Assembly: GCF_050874005.1 (NCBI RefSeq)
Contig: NZ_JBNMJV010000012.1
Span: forward strand, 1-64,000
Length of the DNA: 64,000 nucleotides
Direction of reading: 5' to 3'
DNA from: Huintestinicola sp050874005
GTDB lineage: Bacteria > Bacillota > Clostridia > Oscillospirales > Ruminococcaceae
The translations under genes were made by a program, and so were the position numbers. The notes beneath the pieces are model-generated. The model worked only from the letters and a program-made list of their open reading frames with translations, made no database searches and was not told the DNA's origin. Positions 40,849-48,752 of the stretch are shown piece by piece; the stretch's first letter is position 1, and each line of letters opens with the position of its first letter.

Positions 40849-41253
40849 TTAACTAATGTTTTTTTCTTTAATATATCCTTGATACTCCTCATCAGAGGAA
40901 AACACTTTATCAAAATCGTTGATATTACGCACTTCACCACTTTCCAAATCTAACGAAATAGTATGTGCAAACGATTTGAAATTTTTATTCTCCTCGCAAA
41001 GACGATCAATAGTATTCCAGTCTAAATCATTCTCCTTTGCTGACAGAAGTATTTCGCTCTGGGTATAATCTTCTATATTCAGTTTTATAAATCCAATACC
41101 AAACGCTTGATTTAATTGCCTTAGCTCGTCCATAAAATCCGAACCCTGATCGTATTGCAAAGCGACAATATATCCTTCATTTGCCCAGCTTGAATTTGAA
41201 ACAGCTTGGAAGAAGCATTCTCTTAAATTCGAAAAAGTAAGAGAAATCTTCAT
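40849..41253 (-). CDS. HrgA/COG2958-like protein, C-terminal half (134 aa)
   Basis: Reads KISLTFSNLRECFFQAVSNS followed by SWANEGYIVALQYD, then LRQLNQAFGIGFIKLNIEDY and SEILLSAKENDLDWNTIDRL. This is the C-terminal part of COG2958 proteins, which are single chains of about 310-330 residues. Here it is a separate frame starting one base after the stop of the N-terminal half. It would have its own AUG but no clear ribosome site, so it depends on reinitiation or frameshifting, or the gene is broken. See the partner entry at 41255-41788. Confidence 0.7.
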   Translation of the reverse strand: MKISLTFSNLRECFFQAVSNSSWANEGYIVALQYDQGSDFMDELRQLNQAFGIGFIKLNIEDYTQSEILLSAKENDLDWNTIDRLCEENKNFKSFAHTISLDLESGEVRNINDFDKVFSSDEEYQGYIKEKNIS

Positions 41254-41254
41254 T

Positions 41255-41788
41255 TTAAAATGAGAACAACTTATAATTACTATGCTCCATTGACCTCATA
41301 AGTTGACGAGTTTCAGTGCCAAATTCATCAAATGGATATCTTATTCCAACTATATCAGGGTGAAGCCATTCATTTTGCCCTTTTTTTCTATGATTTGACA
41401 TTTCGTGATATATTGTTTTGGTGTAGCACTTGAAATGAGAGTCTGAAAAAACGAATGAAGATAATATTTTGTGTAAATCTCTTTCCTTATATGAGTGTTT
41501 TTCGTTTTCCGAAACAATTATTGTCGGAGCTACTGTAGGAACGGATAATTCCCTCAAAAAGAATAATGCAGGTCTTTTAGAAACTTGAATAAACGGACTA
41601 TTTGCTGCATCTTGCTTTATACTCATATATATTCTTGCACCGAGTGTCTGTTCAGGAGTTTTTCCGTATTTAGGCAGTTTTGTGTCAAGACCGAGTTCTT
41701 TGGCTTTGCACCATATCGAATTTACGGACATAGGAGCTTTTTCCTTTTTTATCACTTCAATGGCAAGATCTAAAAATGTATATGGCAT
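41255..41788 (-). CDS. HrgA/COG2958-like protein, N-terminal half (177 aa)
   Basis: Starts MPYTFLDLAIEVIKKEKAPM and continues GKTPEQTLGARIYMSIKQD, a HARE-HTH winged helix, then ERDLHKILSSFVFSD and IYHEMSNHRKKGQNEWLHPD. COG2958/HrgA genes are associated with restriction-modification loci (hrgA of Helicobacter), with unknown role. The reading ends at LFSF followed by TAA; a +1 shift in the run TTTTAAAATG would join it to the C-terminal half. So the gene is split by a frameshift, or uses programmed shifting. ATG 41788 follows GGTGG by 8 bases; it lies 18 bases after the nuclease gene. Confidence 0.7.
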   Translation of the reverse strand: MPYTFLDLAIEVIKKEKAPMSVNSIWCKAKELGLDTKLPKYGKTPEQTLGARIYMSIKQDAANSPFIQVSKRPALFFLRELSVPTVAPTIIVSENEKHSYKERDLHKILSSFVFSDSHFKCYTKTIYHEMSNHRKKGQNEWLHPDIVGIRYPFDEFGTETRQLMRSMEHSNYKLFSF

Positions 41789-41806
41789 ATTATACACCAC
41801 CGTAAT

Positions 41807-43537
41807 TTATTCATATATTTTTATTTCATCATTACACTCAAACATATCAAAGGCATTTGCATAACTAAGCCTGCCGGACTTTATTTCTTCCGCCAACAGT
41901 AAAAGATTTACCGAATTTATAGCTGCGCCGTTTACACCTGAACGTCTGCTGATATTTTCAATTCTATCCTTGAATCCGCCTGTAAACTCGCCGGAAACAA
42001 AGGCAAAGTTAAACTTACTAACAACACCATCAAAAACTGTCCACCATTCATTGGGATTGAGTGCCTTGTCACGCTTTTGGTTTTCTTCGATATATCTGAA
42101 CATTTCATCAGCCTGCTTGATAGGCAGAGAATATCCCTTGCCGTAAGCCTTGTTGTCGATTATAAATCCATTTTTATCGTGATAAACGCAAACATCGGGC
42201 TTGCGAGTGTCACCAAGTCTGGAGCCTTTGAAATCCAATTCGCCTGTTAATAGATCAGCTGTCTGTAATTCATATTCCCTGTCTGCCTGCCCGTCAAATC
42301 CAAGATCAATGAGCACAAGATACTTATGATTGATATGAGAAAGCTTCTTTCGTATATCGTCTTTCAGTAAGGACAGATCGGATTTAACGGCACCGGCTGA
42401 TTTTACGCTGTCGGGAATTTCAAGACCGATAATGCTATCCATTATCTTAAATTTATCCCCACTTTTGTTTACGTTAATGCCAATATTTATAAGTCCTTGT
42501 ATGTCATCGGAGATAGTTCCCGCATCTTCCGCCATTCCCTTTGTCTGTAAATGAGCAATTATCTCATCTAAGCTGCGATATGTCGTTGATAAATACTTTA
42601 TCAAATAAGTGCGGCGGTTACGAAGATAATTTCTGTCCGAAGGCTTTGTTGCAAGCATATCCCACATAACTCGTTTGTCAATACGCTTGAACTTTGACGA
42701 TCCTGTGGCATACTTCAATATCTTCTTACCTTCAAGTGTTATCTGATATGACTGCGGAATCGTATCTGTATGCGTCATATATCCCAAGTCAGCGGTCACA
42801 CTTTTAGGTACCTGCATAACCCACTTGATACTCTTAAGCCACGCACATATCGTACGAACATATTTGTCTGATGTTCCCTCGGTATCGGATAACAGTTTAT
42901 TTCTTTCCTCTGATGTTGTGGAAGCACTCAACCCCTGCAGAATAAGATTCTGTGGAATAGAAGTGAACCCTGCTTCACCTACAAATCCAAGCTGACAGCC
43001 AATTTCAAACTTTGTCATACTGTTTCCGCTTTCAAGCAGACTCAAAATTCGGCATACGGGAGGATAAGACAAAAACGCTTCTGTTAATATCTCCTTTTCT
43101 TCTTTGCTGTCATCTTCGGAAACAGCATATTTATATCCGAGTTCACTAATACTGCAAGAATCCATTTCACGGTCATAATCAAGAAAACCTATGCTTACTG
43201 CCCAACGAAGAAACGAATCTGCGGGCCAATCACTCTGGTATTCTTTCCGCTGACCGGGCAGTACAGCCTGAATAATACCTGAACAAGGAGCATTGGTTCG
43301 AGTATAACCTTTCGGAGTACCCTTGCCTTTCAACAAAGTATATAGGATATTCATTTTGGGTGAATTAAGATGTTTTATCATCTCGTCTTTATGATATTCA
43401 TCAGTAATAAGACGTGGGATTTTGTCTGTTTTCAGCAGTTTATTGATAGCGGAATCGGGCACAAAAACACGCACCACATTCTTTAAATTAGCGATAGTAT
43501 ATGCTTCTTGCACCCAGCCGAATGTTCTTTCAGCCAT
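41807..43537 (-). CDS. FokI-like type IIS restriction endonuclease (576 aa)
   Basis: Matches FokI over its full length: N-terminal AERTFGWVQEAY, the D1-D3 recognition region (LRWAVSIGFLDYDREMDS, SYPPVCRILSLLESG, LGFVGEAGFTSIPQ, KRVMWDMLATKPSDRNYLR), and the C-terminal cleavage domain with the PD-(D/E)xK set TRKPD (Asp 448) and GFIIDNKAYGKGYSLPI (Asp 461, Lys 463), corresponding to D450, D467 and K469 of FokI. It then continues QADEMFRYIEENQKRD and LNPNEWWTVF, nearly as in FokI. It should cut at a fixed distance from an asymmetric site, likely GGATG, when dimerised. ATG 43537 has GGAGGGG 7 bases upstream and lies just after the methyltransferase stop. Confidence 0.93.
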   Translation of the reverse strand: MAERTFGWVQEAYTIANLKNVVRVFVPDSAINKLLKTDKIPRLITDEYHKDEMIKHLNSPKMNILYTLLKGKGTPKGYTRTNAPCSGIIQAVLPGQRKEYQSDWPADSFLRWAVSIGFLDYDREMDSCSISELGYKYAVSEDDSKEEKEILTEAFLSYPPVCRILSLLESGNSMTKFEIGCQLGFVGEAGFTSIPQNLILQGLSASTTSEERNKLLSDTEGTSDKYVRTICAWLKSIKWVMQVPKSVTADLGYMTHTDTIPQSYQITLEGKKILKYATGSSKFKRIDKRVMWDMLATKPSDRNYLRNRRTYLIKYLSTTYRSLDEIIAHLQTKGMAEDAGTISDDIQGLINIGINVNKSGDKFKIMDSIIGLEIPDSVKSAGAVKSDLSLLKDDIRKKLSHINHKYLVLIDLGFDGQADREYELQTADLLTGELDFKGSRLGDTRKPDVCVYHDKNGFIIDNKAYGKGYSLPIKQADEMFRYIEENQKRDKALNPNEWWTVFDGVVSKFNFAFVSGEFTGGFKDRIENISRRSGVNGAAINSVNLLLLAEEIKSGRLSYANAFDMFECNDEIKIYE

Positions 43538-43551
43538 ATTTGCCCCTCCGA

Positions 43552-44400
43552 TCAATAGTTTGTTATTAGTACCTCTTTGGTAACATTATCACGGTTGTTT
43601 GTGTGATAATTGCAATTATCATAATTGAAATTTATTCCGTGAATAATATAATCATTTTCCGCTGACCAATCAATAATCGTATCATTAGTGAGTCCCTTAT
43701 GTTCTATTACATTGGATAGAGCAAAATTCACTCCACGGTCGGACAGTTCAGTCAGAATTTGCAATAAATTATAATCGTCATTTTCAGTCCAGCCCCTGAA
43801 ACCACGTTTGCCGTCATTATAGCTTCCGCAAGTGAGCAGATACGGCGGATCTGCATAGATGAAATCACCGGGTTTAAGTACATCATAATCAAAAGCACAG
43901 AAATCCAATGCAGAGAACTGAATATCCTCAATCTGACGTTTGAATAGCACAAGGTTATTGCGCATCACTTCGTTGAAGCTGCTTCTGTTTCTGCCAAAAG
44001 GATTATTATACTCATGGCTGCTGTTAAATCTGAACTGATAGTTAAAACTGAAACACATCAATACATATAAATCCAGGGGATTTTTTGTCTGATTATAATG
44101 ATCACGAAATGCCTTGTAACCGCCTTCGTTTGTTTTACTGAGCTGCCACTTTTCTATTGTACTATCAATATATTTAAGAATATAATCCACATCGTGCTTC
44201 TGAAATTCTTCAAGAATACCTATAACAAAATAGTTTATATCGTTTGCATAAACATTATTTGCTTTGGTATTTATGCTCACATCACAGCCACCGCAGAAAA
44301 TATCCACAAAAGTATCTATGTTTTCAGGAAAAAACTCCTGAATAGAGTCTATGATCCTGTATTTATTTCCGATATAATTAAAAGGTGCTTTGACAGCCAT
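43552..44400 (-). CDS. DNA adenine N6-methyltransferase, D12 class (282 aa)
   Basis: Dam-type enzyme: the SAM-binding APFNYIGNKYRIIDSIQEFF and DIFCGGCDVSINT, and the catalytic motif YADPPYLLT (about 186-194). D12-class enzymes methylate adenine. M.FokI is one long chain with two such domains, one per strand of the asymmetric site; here the two activities are encoded by separate genes. This one probably protects one strand, its upstream neighbour the other. AAGGAGG 7 bases before ATG; the stop is 14 bases before the nuclease start. Confidence 0.9.
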   Translation of the reverse strand: MAVKAPFNYIGNKYRIIDSIQEFFPENIDTFVDIFCGGCDVSINTKANNVYANDINYFVIGILEEFQKHDVDYILKYIDSTIEKWQLSKTNEGGYKAFRDHYNQTKNPLDLYVLMCFSFNYQFRFNSSHEYNNPFGRNRSSFNEVMRNNLVLFKRQIEDIQFSALDFCAFDYDVLKPGDFIYADPPYLLTCGSYNDGKRGFRGWTENDDYNLLQILTELSDRGVNFALSNVIEHKGLTNDTIIDWSAENDYIIHGINFNYDNCNYHTNNRDNVTKEVLITNY

Positions 44401-44401
44401 A

Positions 44402-45427
44402 TCAACGCCTCCTTAATAAGTATAACTGTTCTTTCAATCCATTAGAATTATTGGGAATCTTGTTTTTATACCTTCGATAATCATATTCAAATAGCTTGAA
44501 GCTATCACCTACAGCATATTTTCTGCATATTTCCGAAAGCTCCTCGGTTGACAAAAGAGCTTCATTATTGTAGCTTATCAAAATATATTTGCTTTGACAA
44601 TCTCTTATCATTGTTTCAAATGCAGAAGCTACTGTGTTTTTTTTACAGAATACCGACTTCTGATCATCATAATTCCGCATTCCGGTAACACCGTGAATTT
44701 CGGGATAGTCATACCGTGCAATGGTTTCAAGAATATGATAATTGGGAAGGTATTCTCTTGAATTGTACGGCGGATCGGCATACAATAAATCACATTTTTT
44801 TGAAAGCAAATTGGTATAGTCCGTATTAAAGCATTCGTTTTTCTTGCCATTGCTTATAATGACAGGTGCAGTTAATTCAAGTTTTTTATATGTACGCTCG
44901 TCCCAGAATTTAAGATAAGCTGCATATACGCCCGTAATGTTTGCGACAAAAGGCACTGCATTTATAAGTGAAGCAAGCAGGTAGAAATATTCGTCTTCTG
45001 TAATCAGATTGTTTTTGTACCATTTCTCTATTGTCAACCTTATTATATCTATTTTCATTGCATTTTCAGGCTGAAAATACATTCTGTTACAATCTCCGAC
45101 AGGGCTGTAGTTGTTATAAATAAAGCAATCAGAAACGCTATACTCCGTATCAGCGATGGTCAAATCATTCAGATGTTTTATAGGATCCGATATCCCAAGA
45201 TTTTTGAATGGCGGTTTTTTGTTTAACTTAATAGAAGCTGTGGAAATAACATAACTGAAATACAGAAAATCATTGCTGATAGTCCGATAACCAAAGGACT
45301 TAAAATTGTTAGATACCACACCGGAGCCGGCAAACAAATCAATAACAGATGAAATATTTGGTATCTCATCATTTATTACATTATTGATATTTTCTAATAA
45401 AAGATTCTTTCCTCCAATGTACCGCAT
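44402..45427 (-). CDS. DNA adenine N6-methyltransferase, D12 class (341 aa)
   Basis: First gene of the R-M operon, so the host is protected before the nuclease appears. Motifs: MRYIGGKNLLLENINNVI, SAM loop DLFAGSGVVSNNF, catalytic LYADPPYNSREYLPNYH (about 219-235), and a C-terminal YDYRRYKNKIP. The layout fits the N-terminal domain of M.FokI-type enzymes. It lies one base from the next methyltransferase gene and has TTGGAG upstream. Promoter at 45472-45500. Confidence 0.9.
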   Translation of the reverse strand: MRYIGGKNLLLENINNVINDEIPNISSVIDLFAGSGVVSNNFKSFGYRTISNDFLYFSYVISTASIKLNKKPPFKNLGISDPIKHLNDLTIADTEYSVSDCFIYNNYSPVGDCNRMYFQPENAMKIDIIRLTIEKWYKNNLITEDEYFYLLASLINAVPFVANITGVYAAYLKFWDERTYKKLELTAPVIISNGKKNECFNTDYTNLLSKKCDLLYADPPYNSREYLPNYHILETIARYDYPEIHGVTGMRNYDDQKSVFCKKNTVASAFETMIRDCQSKYILISYNNEALLSTEELSEICRKYAVGDSFKLFEYDYRRYKNKIPNNSNGLKEQLYLLRRR

Positions 45428-45471
45428 AGCAACTCCAATTTCAAAACGATAATAGATATTTACCCATTTTT

Positions 45472-45500
45472 ATTGTATCACAATAATATAAAAAAGTCAA
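45472..45500 (-). promoter_or_regulatory. Promoter of the R-M operon
   Basis: Minus strand TTGACT (45500-45495), 17-base spacer, TACAAT (45477-45472). No controller (C) protein gene is present, so expression may rely on gene order alone. Confidence 0.8.
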
Positions 45501-45542
45501 TAAAGGTTATTTTGATTTTCTGATTTATAATCGGATATCTTT

Positions 45543-45573
45543 GGTCAAATCCCGGTCAAATATTTGGTCAAAT
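45543..45573. repeat. Three spaced copies of GGTCAAAT near attR
   Basis: GGTCAAAT at 45543, 45554 and 45566, about one helical turn apart, 114 bases from attR. Likely binding sites for the integrase arm domain or the excisionase-like protein. Confidence 0.5.
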
Positions 45574-45686
45574 CACCTCAAAATCCCTCGAAACAGCTCG
45601 AATACCAAAATCCGACATTCACGGAAAATGGCTTAAAATCGTCATTTCTCCAACAGTCTAAAGCAAGATAAAACATCGGCATAACT

Positions 45687-45709
45687 TTCAAGTCCCGTCA
45701 CTCCGACCA
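45687..45709 (+). mobile_element. attR core
   Basis: Exact 23-base copy of the tRNA-Pro 3' end (34748-34770), starting TTCAAGTCCCGTCACTCC. Followed at once by the chromosomal continuation of the tRNA-Pro unit. Confidence 0.92.
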
Positions 45710-45711
45710 AT

Positions 45712-45744
45712 AAGACCTTGCAGATTTTCTGCGGGGTCTTTTTG
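45712..45744 (+). terminator. Original tRNA-Pro terminator, now after attR
   Basis: AAGACCTTGCAG pairs with CTGCGGGGTCTT, followed by TTTTTG. Its position directly after attR indicates that it belonged to tRNA-Pro before insertion. Confidence 0.8.
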
Positions 45745-45792
45745 TTTTTGAGTGATACACATTTGAAGATAATGGTCGGTATGGGTAAAACT

Positions 45793-45851
45793 AACGCCCC
45801 TCAGAACTTCCGATAACAGCTTATGCCTTTTCAGAAGCTCTGAGGGGCGTT
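45793..45851. terminator. Strong hairpin, probably terminator of the 52-aa gene
   Basis: AACGCCCCTCAGA (45793-45805) and TCTGAGGGGCGTT (45839-45851) pair perfectly, with GAACTTC/GAAGCTC extending inside. It lies 48 bases after the small leftward gene. No T run, so the exact role is uncertain. Confidence 0.6.
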
Positions 45852-45899
45852 TAGTATTTGTTCTATTGAGGCTGACATTTCTGAGAAATGTTATCTTGG

Positions 45900-46058
45900 T
45901 CAGTCAGTACGAGTAATATAACCGTTTATCGTTATGCCAAAGTCAATATTGGCAGGATCGCTTACAATGATAGCAAATACGACTACAGCAGCAGTCACGA
46001 CCGCTGCGGCTGCAGCAGCAATGATGATCTTGGTTTTAACCGGTTCACTTATTTTCAT
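45900..46058 (-). CDS. Small single-pass membrane protein (52 aa)
   Basis: ATG 46058 with AAGGGG 7 bases upstream. Residues 1-10 are polar and basic (MKISEPVKTK), 11-32 form one membrane helix of Ile/Ala/Val (IIIAAAAAAVVTAAVVVFAI), and the rest (SDPANIDFGITINGYITRTD) would lie outside. No family recognised. A possible promoter, TTGACC (46159-46154) and TACTTT (46136-46131), contains the palindrome CCTGATGTCAGG (46144-46155), which could be an operator. The remainder of 46160-46351 shows nothing clear. Confidence 0.65.
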   Translation of the reverse strand: MKISEPVKTKIIIAAAAAAVVTAAVVVFAIIVSDPANIDFGITINGYITRTD

Positions 46059-46351
46059 AGTAATTCCCCTTATATATAATTTATCATTGCCGCATTATCC
46101 CCACAAGGACGCTGCTGCCGGGCGGATCTTAAAGTAATCGTTTCCTGATGTCAGGTCAATAAACGGTCATGTATCTGAAAGCTGACAGGTTTATTAAACA
46201 GAAAGATGATATTATAATGAAATAAAAGCTGTGACAATTTCCGTAATGACAAGACCTTACTGAATTTAACACAATTTTTGCCAAGAGTATATATTCATCA
46301 TTTATTATACAATAATGCGCCAATGCGCCGAAAAAAGCAACATCTTTTTAT

Positions 46352-46386
46352 AAAAAAACCGAAGTCTGCAAAAATGCAGGCTTCGG
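46352..46386 (-). terminator. Terminator of the NRPS-like cluster
   Basis: CCGAAGCCTGCA pairs with TGCAGACTTCGG on the minus strand (one mismatch), followed by TTTTTTT. It ends the operon after the SCP2-like gene. Confidence 0.88.
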
Positions 46387-46416
46387 AATGTACAGCCGAT
46401 GTTTTGAGAGCCGTTC

Positions 46417-46821
46417 TTATTTCTTGCGTGTCTTGGGTTCGCTTTTAGCTGTGCTCTTTGTTTCGCTTTTTGGCTCACTCGTCTTAGCGATTTTCTTTGC
46501 ATTCTCAACTATCTTTGAAAACTCAAGAGCCTTGTCAATGCTGCCGTCAATTTTGAGCTTGCCCTTTGTAAATGCGGCAACAGGGTCTAAGGTTCCCTCA
46601 CAGATCGCAAGGAAATCCTCGGCGGTTATGATGAAAATGCAGTCTCTGTCATAGTACTCGTAAGGCTCAACGTACACCTTGCCGTTTAAAAGCTCAATGT
46701 AGAATGCGCCCTGACCCTCGCCGATGATGTTTACCTGTACGGCAAGATGTCCTTCAAGTCCCTCGGGAGCCTGGGAAAGGATATGCTCCTTTGACTTTTC
46801 AAAAATTTCTTCGTAGGTCAT
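46417..46821 (-). CDS. SCP2 sterol-binding-like protein (134 aa)
   Basis: SCP2 fold: beta strands LAVQVNIIGEGQGAFYIEL and NGKVYVEPYEYYDRDCIFII, then TAEDFLAICEGTLDPVAAFT and GKLKIDGSIDKALEF, the typical lipid-binding ending. The C-terminus is a Lys/Ser/Thr-rich tail of about 25 residues. SCP2-like proteins bind acyl chains or sterol-like lipids. As last gene of the condensation/ligase operon it may carry or shield a lipid intermediate. AAGGGG 9 bases before ATG 46821. Confidence 0.85.
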   Translation of the reverse strand: MTYEEIFEKSKEHILSQAPEGLEGHLAVQVNIIGEGQGAFYIELLNGKVYVEPYEYYDRDCIFIITAEDFLAICEGTLDPVAAFTKGKLKIDGSIDKALEFSKIVENAKKIAKTSEPKSETKSTAKSEPKTRKK

Positions 46822-46931
46822 TATGATCTTCCCCTTAAATTCAGATTTGAACTGCAGATAAATGTACCGAGCCACATATTAAACTTTCCTCACAAGACAC
46901 GCTGACGAGGTGGCTGCAGGCACAACCTGCT

Positions 46932-48467
46932 TTAGATTTGTCTGCCCTGTACGGACTGGTTTCTGCGTATCTTCTTTGAGGTGGTCTTATCAAATTCCAC
47001 GTCTCTGATACGCAGACGGTGTATCTGCTTTGCGGAGGTGACAGTCTTGTTTATTTCCTTTACGGTGTCGGCAAATAGCTTCTCTATATCCTCGGGAGCC
47101 ATTTCCTTGCAGTATTCGGCGTTCGGGAATATCTCTGCGGTGATAACATTGTCCTCGGTGTAAACAAGCACCTCGGAAATAAAGTCTCTGCCTGCAAATT
47201 TATTCTCCAGCTCCTCGGGAGAAACATTCTCGCCGTTTGCAAGAATAATGAGATTTTTCTTTCTGCCTGTTATAAAAATGTGATTCTTATCGTCAACATA
47301 TCCCAGATCGCCTGTTCTGAGCCAGCCGTCGGGAGTGAGAGCTTCGGCAGTAGCAGCCTCGTCCTTGTAATAGCCTGCCATTACCGAGGGGCTTTTTGCA
47401 AGTATCTCGCCGTCCTCGATCTTCACCTGACAGCCGTTTACGATAACTCCCACATCTCCTGCACAGGAGTGGTCTGTGGGGTCTGCGGTGGAAATTCTGG
47501 GAGAACACTCGGTCATACCATAGCCCTGCGCCATATTTATGCCCATATCAATATACGCCTTCTGAAGCTCGGGACGAAGATATGCTCCGCCGCTGTATAT
47601 GGTGTGGAGCCTGCCGCCGAACACATTCTTTGCAATAGCTGCAAGGGGTATCTGAGGATTTGCCGCAGAAGCCGCTTTTATCTGCTTGTAGATGGTCTCG
47701 GCTATCATAGGCACGATAAGCATAAGGGTGGGTGCGAAAAGCTTTAAATTCTGAGGGATATGGAGCATTGAGTCGTTTACGCAGAGGGTCGCACCGTATC
47801 TGAGAGAACAGAGAACGTCGCAGGTGAAGCAGTAAATGTGATGAATTGGCAGCACGGTCATTACAACGTCCTCGGGGGAGCTTTCGTTGTCCTGGCACAT
47901 TGCATTGTCGATGAGATTTCTGTGAAGAAGCATTACGCCCTTGCTCTTGCCCGTGGTTCCCGAAGTGTATACGATAGCCGCAAGAGTTTCGGGGTCTATC
48001 TCGGGAAGCTCTGCGGGAGCATTTTCCTCGAGGATACCGGGAATATCGTCAAAGCTTACATATTCCTTTACCTCGGGGCAGGCAGCCTTGACCGCAGGTA
48101 TCATCTTCTCATATCTCTTGTCATAGAAGAATATGCTTACGTCCGCTCTGTTAAGCAGGTCGCATATCTCCTCGCAGGGAAGCTGTGCGTCAAGTGGAAC
48201 TGCGGCGCTTCCGCAGGAAACTGTTCCGAAATAGCTTATGAGCCAGTTGTAGCTTGTAGGACCGATAACTGCTGCGTGGAGAGCCTCCTCCCCTGCCCTT
48301 TTGCCCATAACGTATGCGGATATGCGGCGCACGTCCTCATAAAACTCATTAAAGGACTTTTCGGAAATATCCTTGCCCTGTCTTTCTTTAAGAAAGACCT
48401 TATCGCCGTACTCTGCGGCTGCTTCCTTAACAAGCTGCTGTAAATTCTTTACATTTTCCTTATTCAT
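46932..48467 (-). CDS. Adenylate-forming ligase (acyl-CoA synthetase / A-domain like, 511 aa)
   Basis: ANL superfamily. P-loop AAIVYTSGTTGKSKGVMLLH (about 165-184), A5 region QGYGMTECSP, A7 GWLRTGDLGYVDD, A8 TGRKKNLIILANGENVSPEE, and A10 lysine near DKTTSKKIRRNQS. It activates a carboxylic acid as an adenylate and loads it on the partner carrier protein encoded 8 bases upstream. Resemblance is closer to long-chain acyl ligases than to amino-acid A-domains, so a fatty acid substrate is likely. ATG 48467 follows GAGGT by 5 bases. Confidence 0.9.
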   Translation of the reverse strand: MNKENVKNLQQLVKEAAAEYGDKVFLKERQGKDISEKSFNEFYEDVRRISAYVMGKRAGEEALHAAVIGPTSYNWLISYFGTVSCGSAAVPLDAQLPCEEICDLLNRADVSIFFYDKRYEKMIPAVKAACPEVKEYVSFDDIPGILEENAPAELPEIDPETLAAIVYTSGTTGKSKGVMLLHRNLIDNAMCQDNESSPEDVVMTVLPIHHIYCFTCDVLCSLRYGATLCVNDSMLHIPQNLKLFAPTLMLIVPMIAETIYKQIKAASAANPQIPLAAIAKNVFGGRLHTIYSGGAYLRPELQKAYIDMGINMAQGYGMTECSPRISTADPTDHSCAGDVGVIVNGCQVKIEDGEILAKSPSVMAGYYKDEAATAEALTPDGWLRTGDLGYVDDKNHIFITGRKKNLIILANGENVSPEELENKFAGRDFISEVLVYTEDNVITAEIFPNAEYCKEMAPEDIEKLFADTVKEINKTVTSAKQIHRLRIRDVEFDKTTSKKIRRNQSVQGRQI

Positions 48468-48475
48468 ACGGCACC

Positions 48476-48703
48476 TCACTTTTTAAGCTCTTCGAGGTAC
48501 TTTACAGCTTCGCCTACGGTGTGGATATCTATAGCGTCGCTTTCGTCAACGGTAACGTCAAACTCGTTCTCAAGCTCGCCCAGCAGGCTCATAAAATCGT
48601 ATGAATTAAATCCCAGATCCTCCACAAAACGGGAGTCTTCGGTGATATCGTCCGGGTTTACATCAACATAGTTAACGATAAGCTCTTTCATTTTTTCAAG
48701 CAT
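48476..48703 (-). CDS. Acyl/peptidyl carrier protein (75 aa)
   Basis: Four-helix carrier protein with the phosphopantetheine serine in DLGFNSYDFMSLLGELE (canonical form DSL replaced by NSY), acidic helix 2 and EAVKYLEELKK at the end. The true start is ATG 48703 (MLEKMKELIV), because the upstream ATG lies within the ribosome site GGAGG 8 bases before it. Genes for condensation protein upstream and ligase downstream make it the shuttle for the cluster's acyl intermediate. Confidence 0.93.
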   Translation of the reverse strand: MLEKMKELIVNYVDVNPDDITEDSRFVEDLGFNSYDFMSLLGELENEFDVTVDESDAIDIHTVGEAVKYLEELKK

Positions 48704-48723
48704 TGCCTGATCCTCCATATTCT

Positions 48724-48752
48724 ATTATATCATAAAGGTAATATCATTTCAA
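48724..48752 (-). promoter_or_regulatory. Internal promoter before the carrier-protein gene
   Basis: Minus strand TTGAAA (48752-48747), 17-base spacer, TATAAT (48729-48724), overlapping the end of the condensation gene. It would let carrier, ligase and SCP2 genes be transcribed without the TetR-controlled promoter. Confidence 0.7.

Larger units (their letters stand above)
34771..45709. mobile_element. Integrative and mobilizable element with FokI-like R-M system (about 10.9 kb)
   Basis: Bounded by the 23-base direct repeat in tRNA-Pro and at 45687. The cargo includes integrase, excisionase-like protein, RepA-like ATPase, MobV relaxase and a candidate oriT, but no type IV secretion genes, so it would need a helper to conjugate. 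The right 5 kb is the restriction-modification locus and is visibly more AT-rich than the surrounding chromosome. The original terminator of tRNA-Pro is found right after attR (45712-45744), as expected if insertion displaced it. Confidence 0.9.

Noticed and set aside
46932..48467. True amino-acid-activating NRPS A-domain
   Set aside because: Core motifs look closer to acyl-CoA synthetases, and no full NRPS module is present; the substrate is left open.
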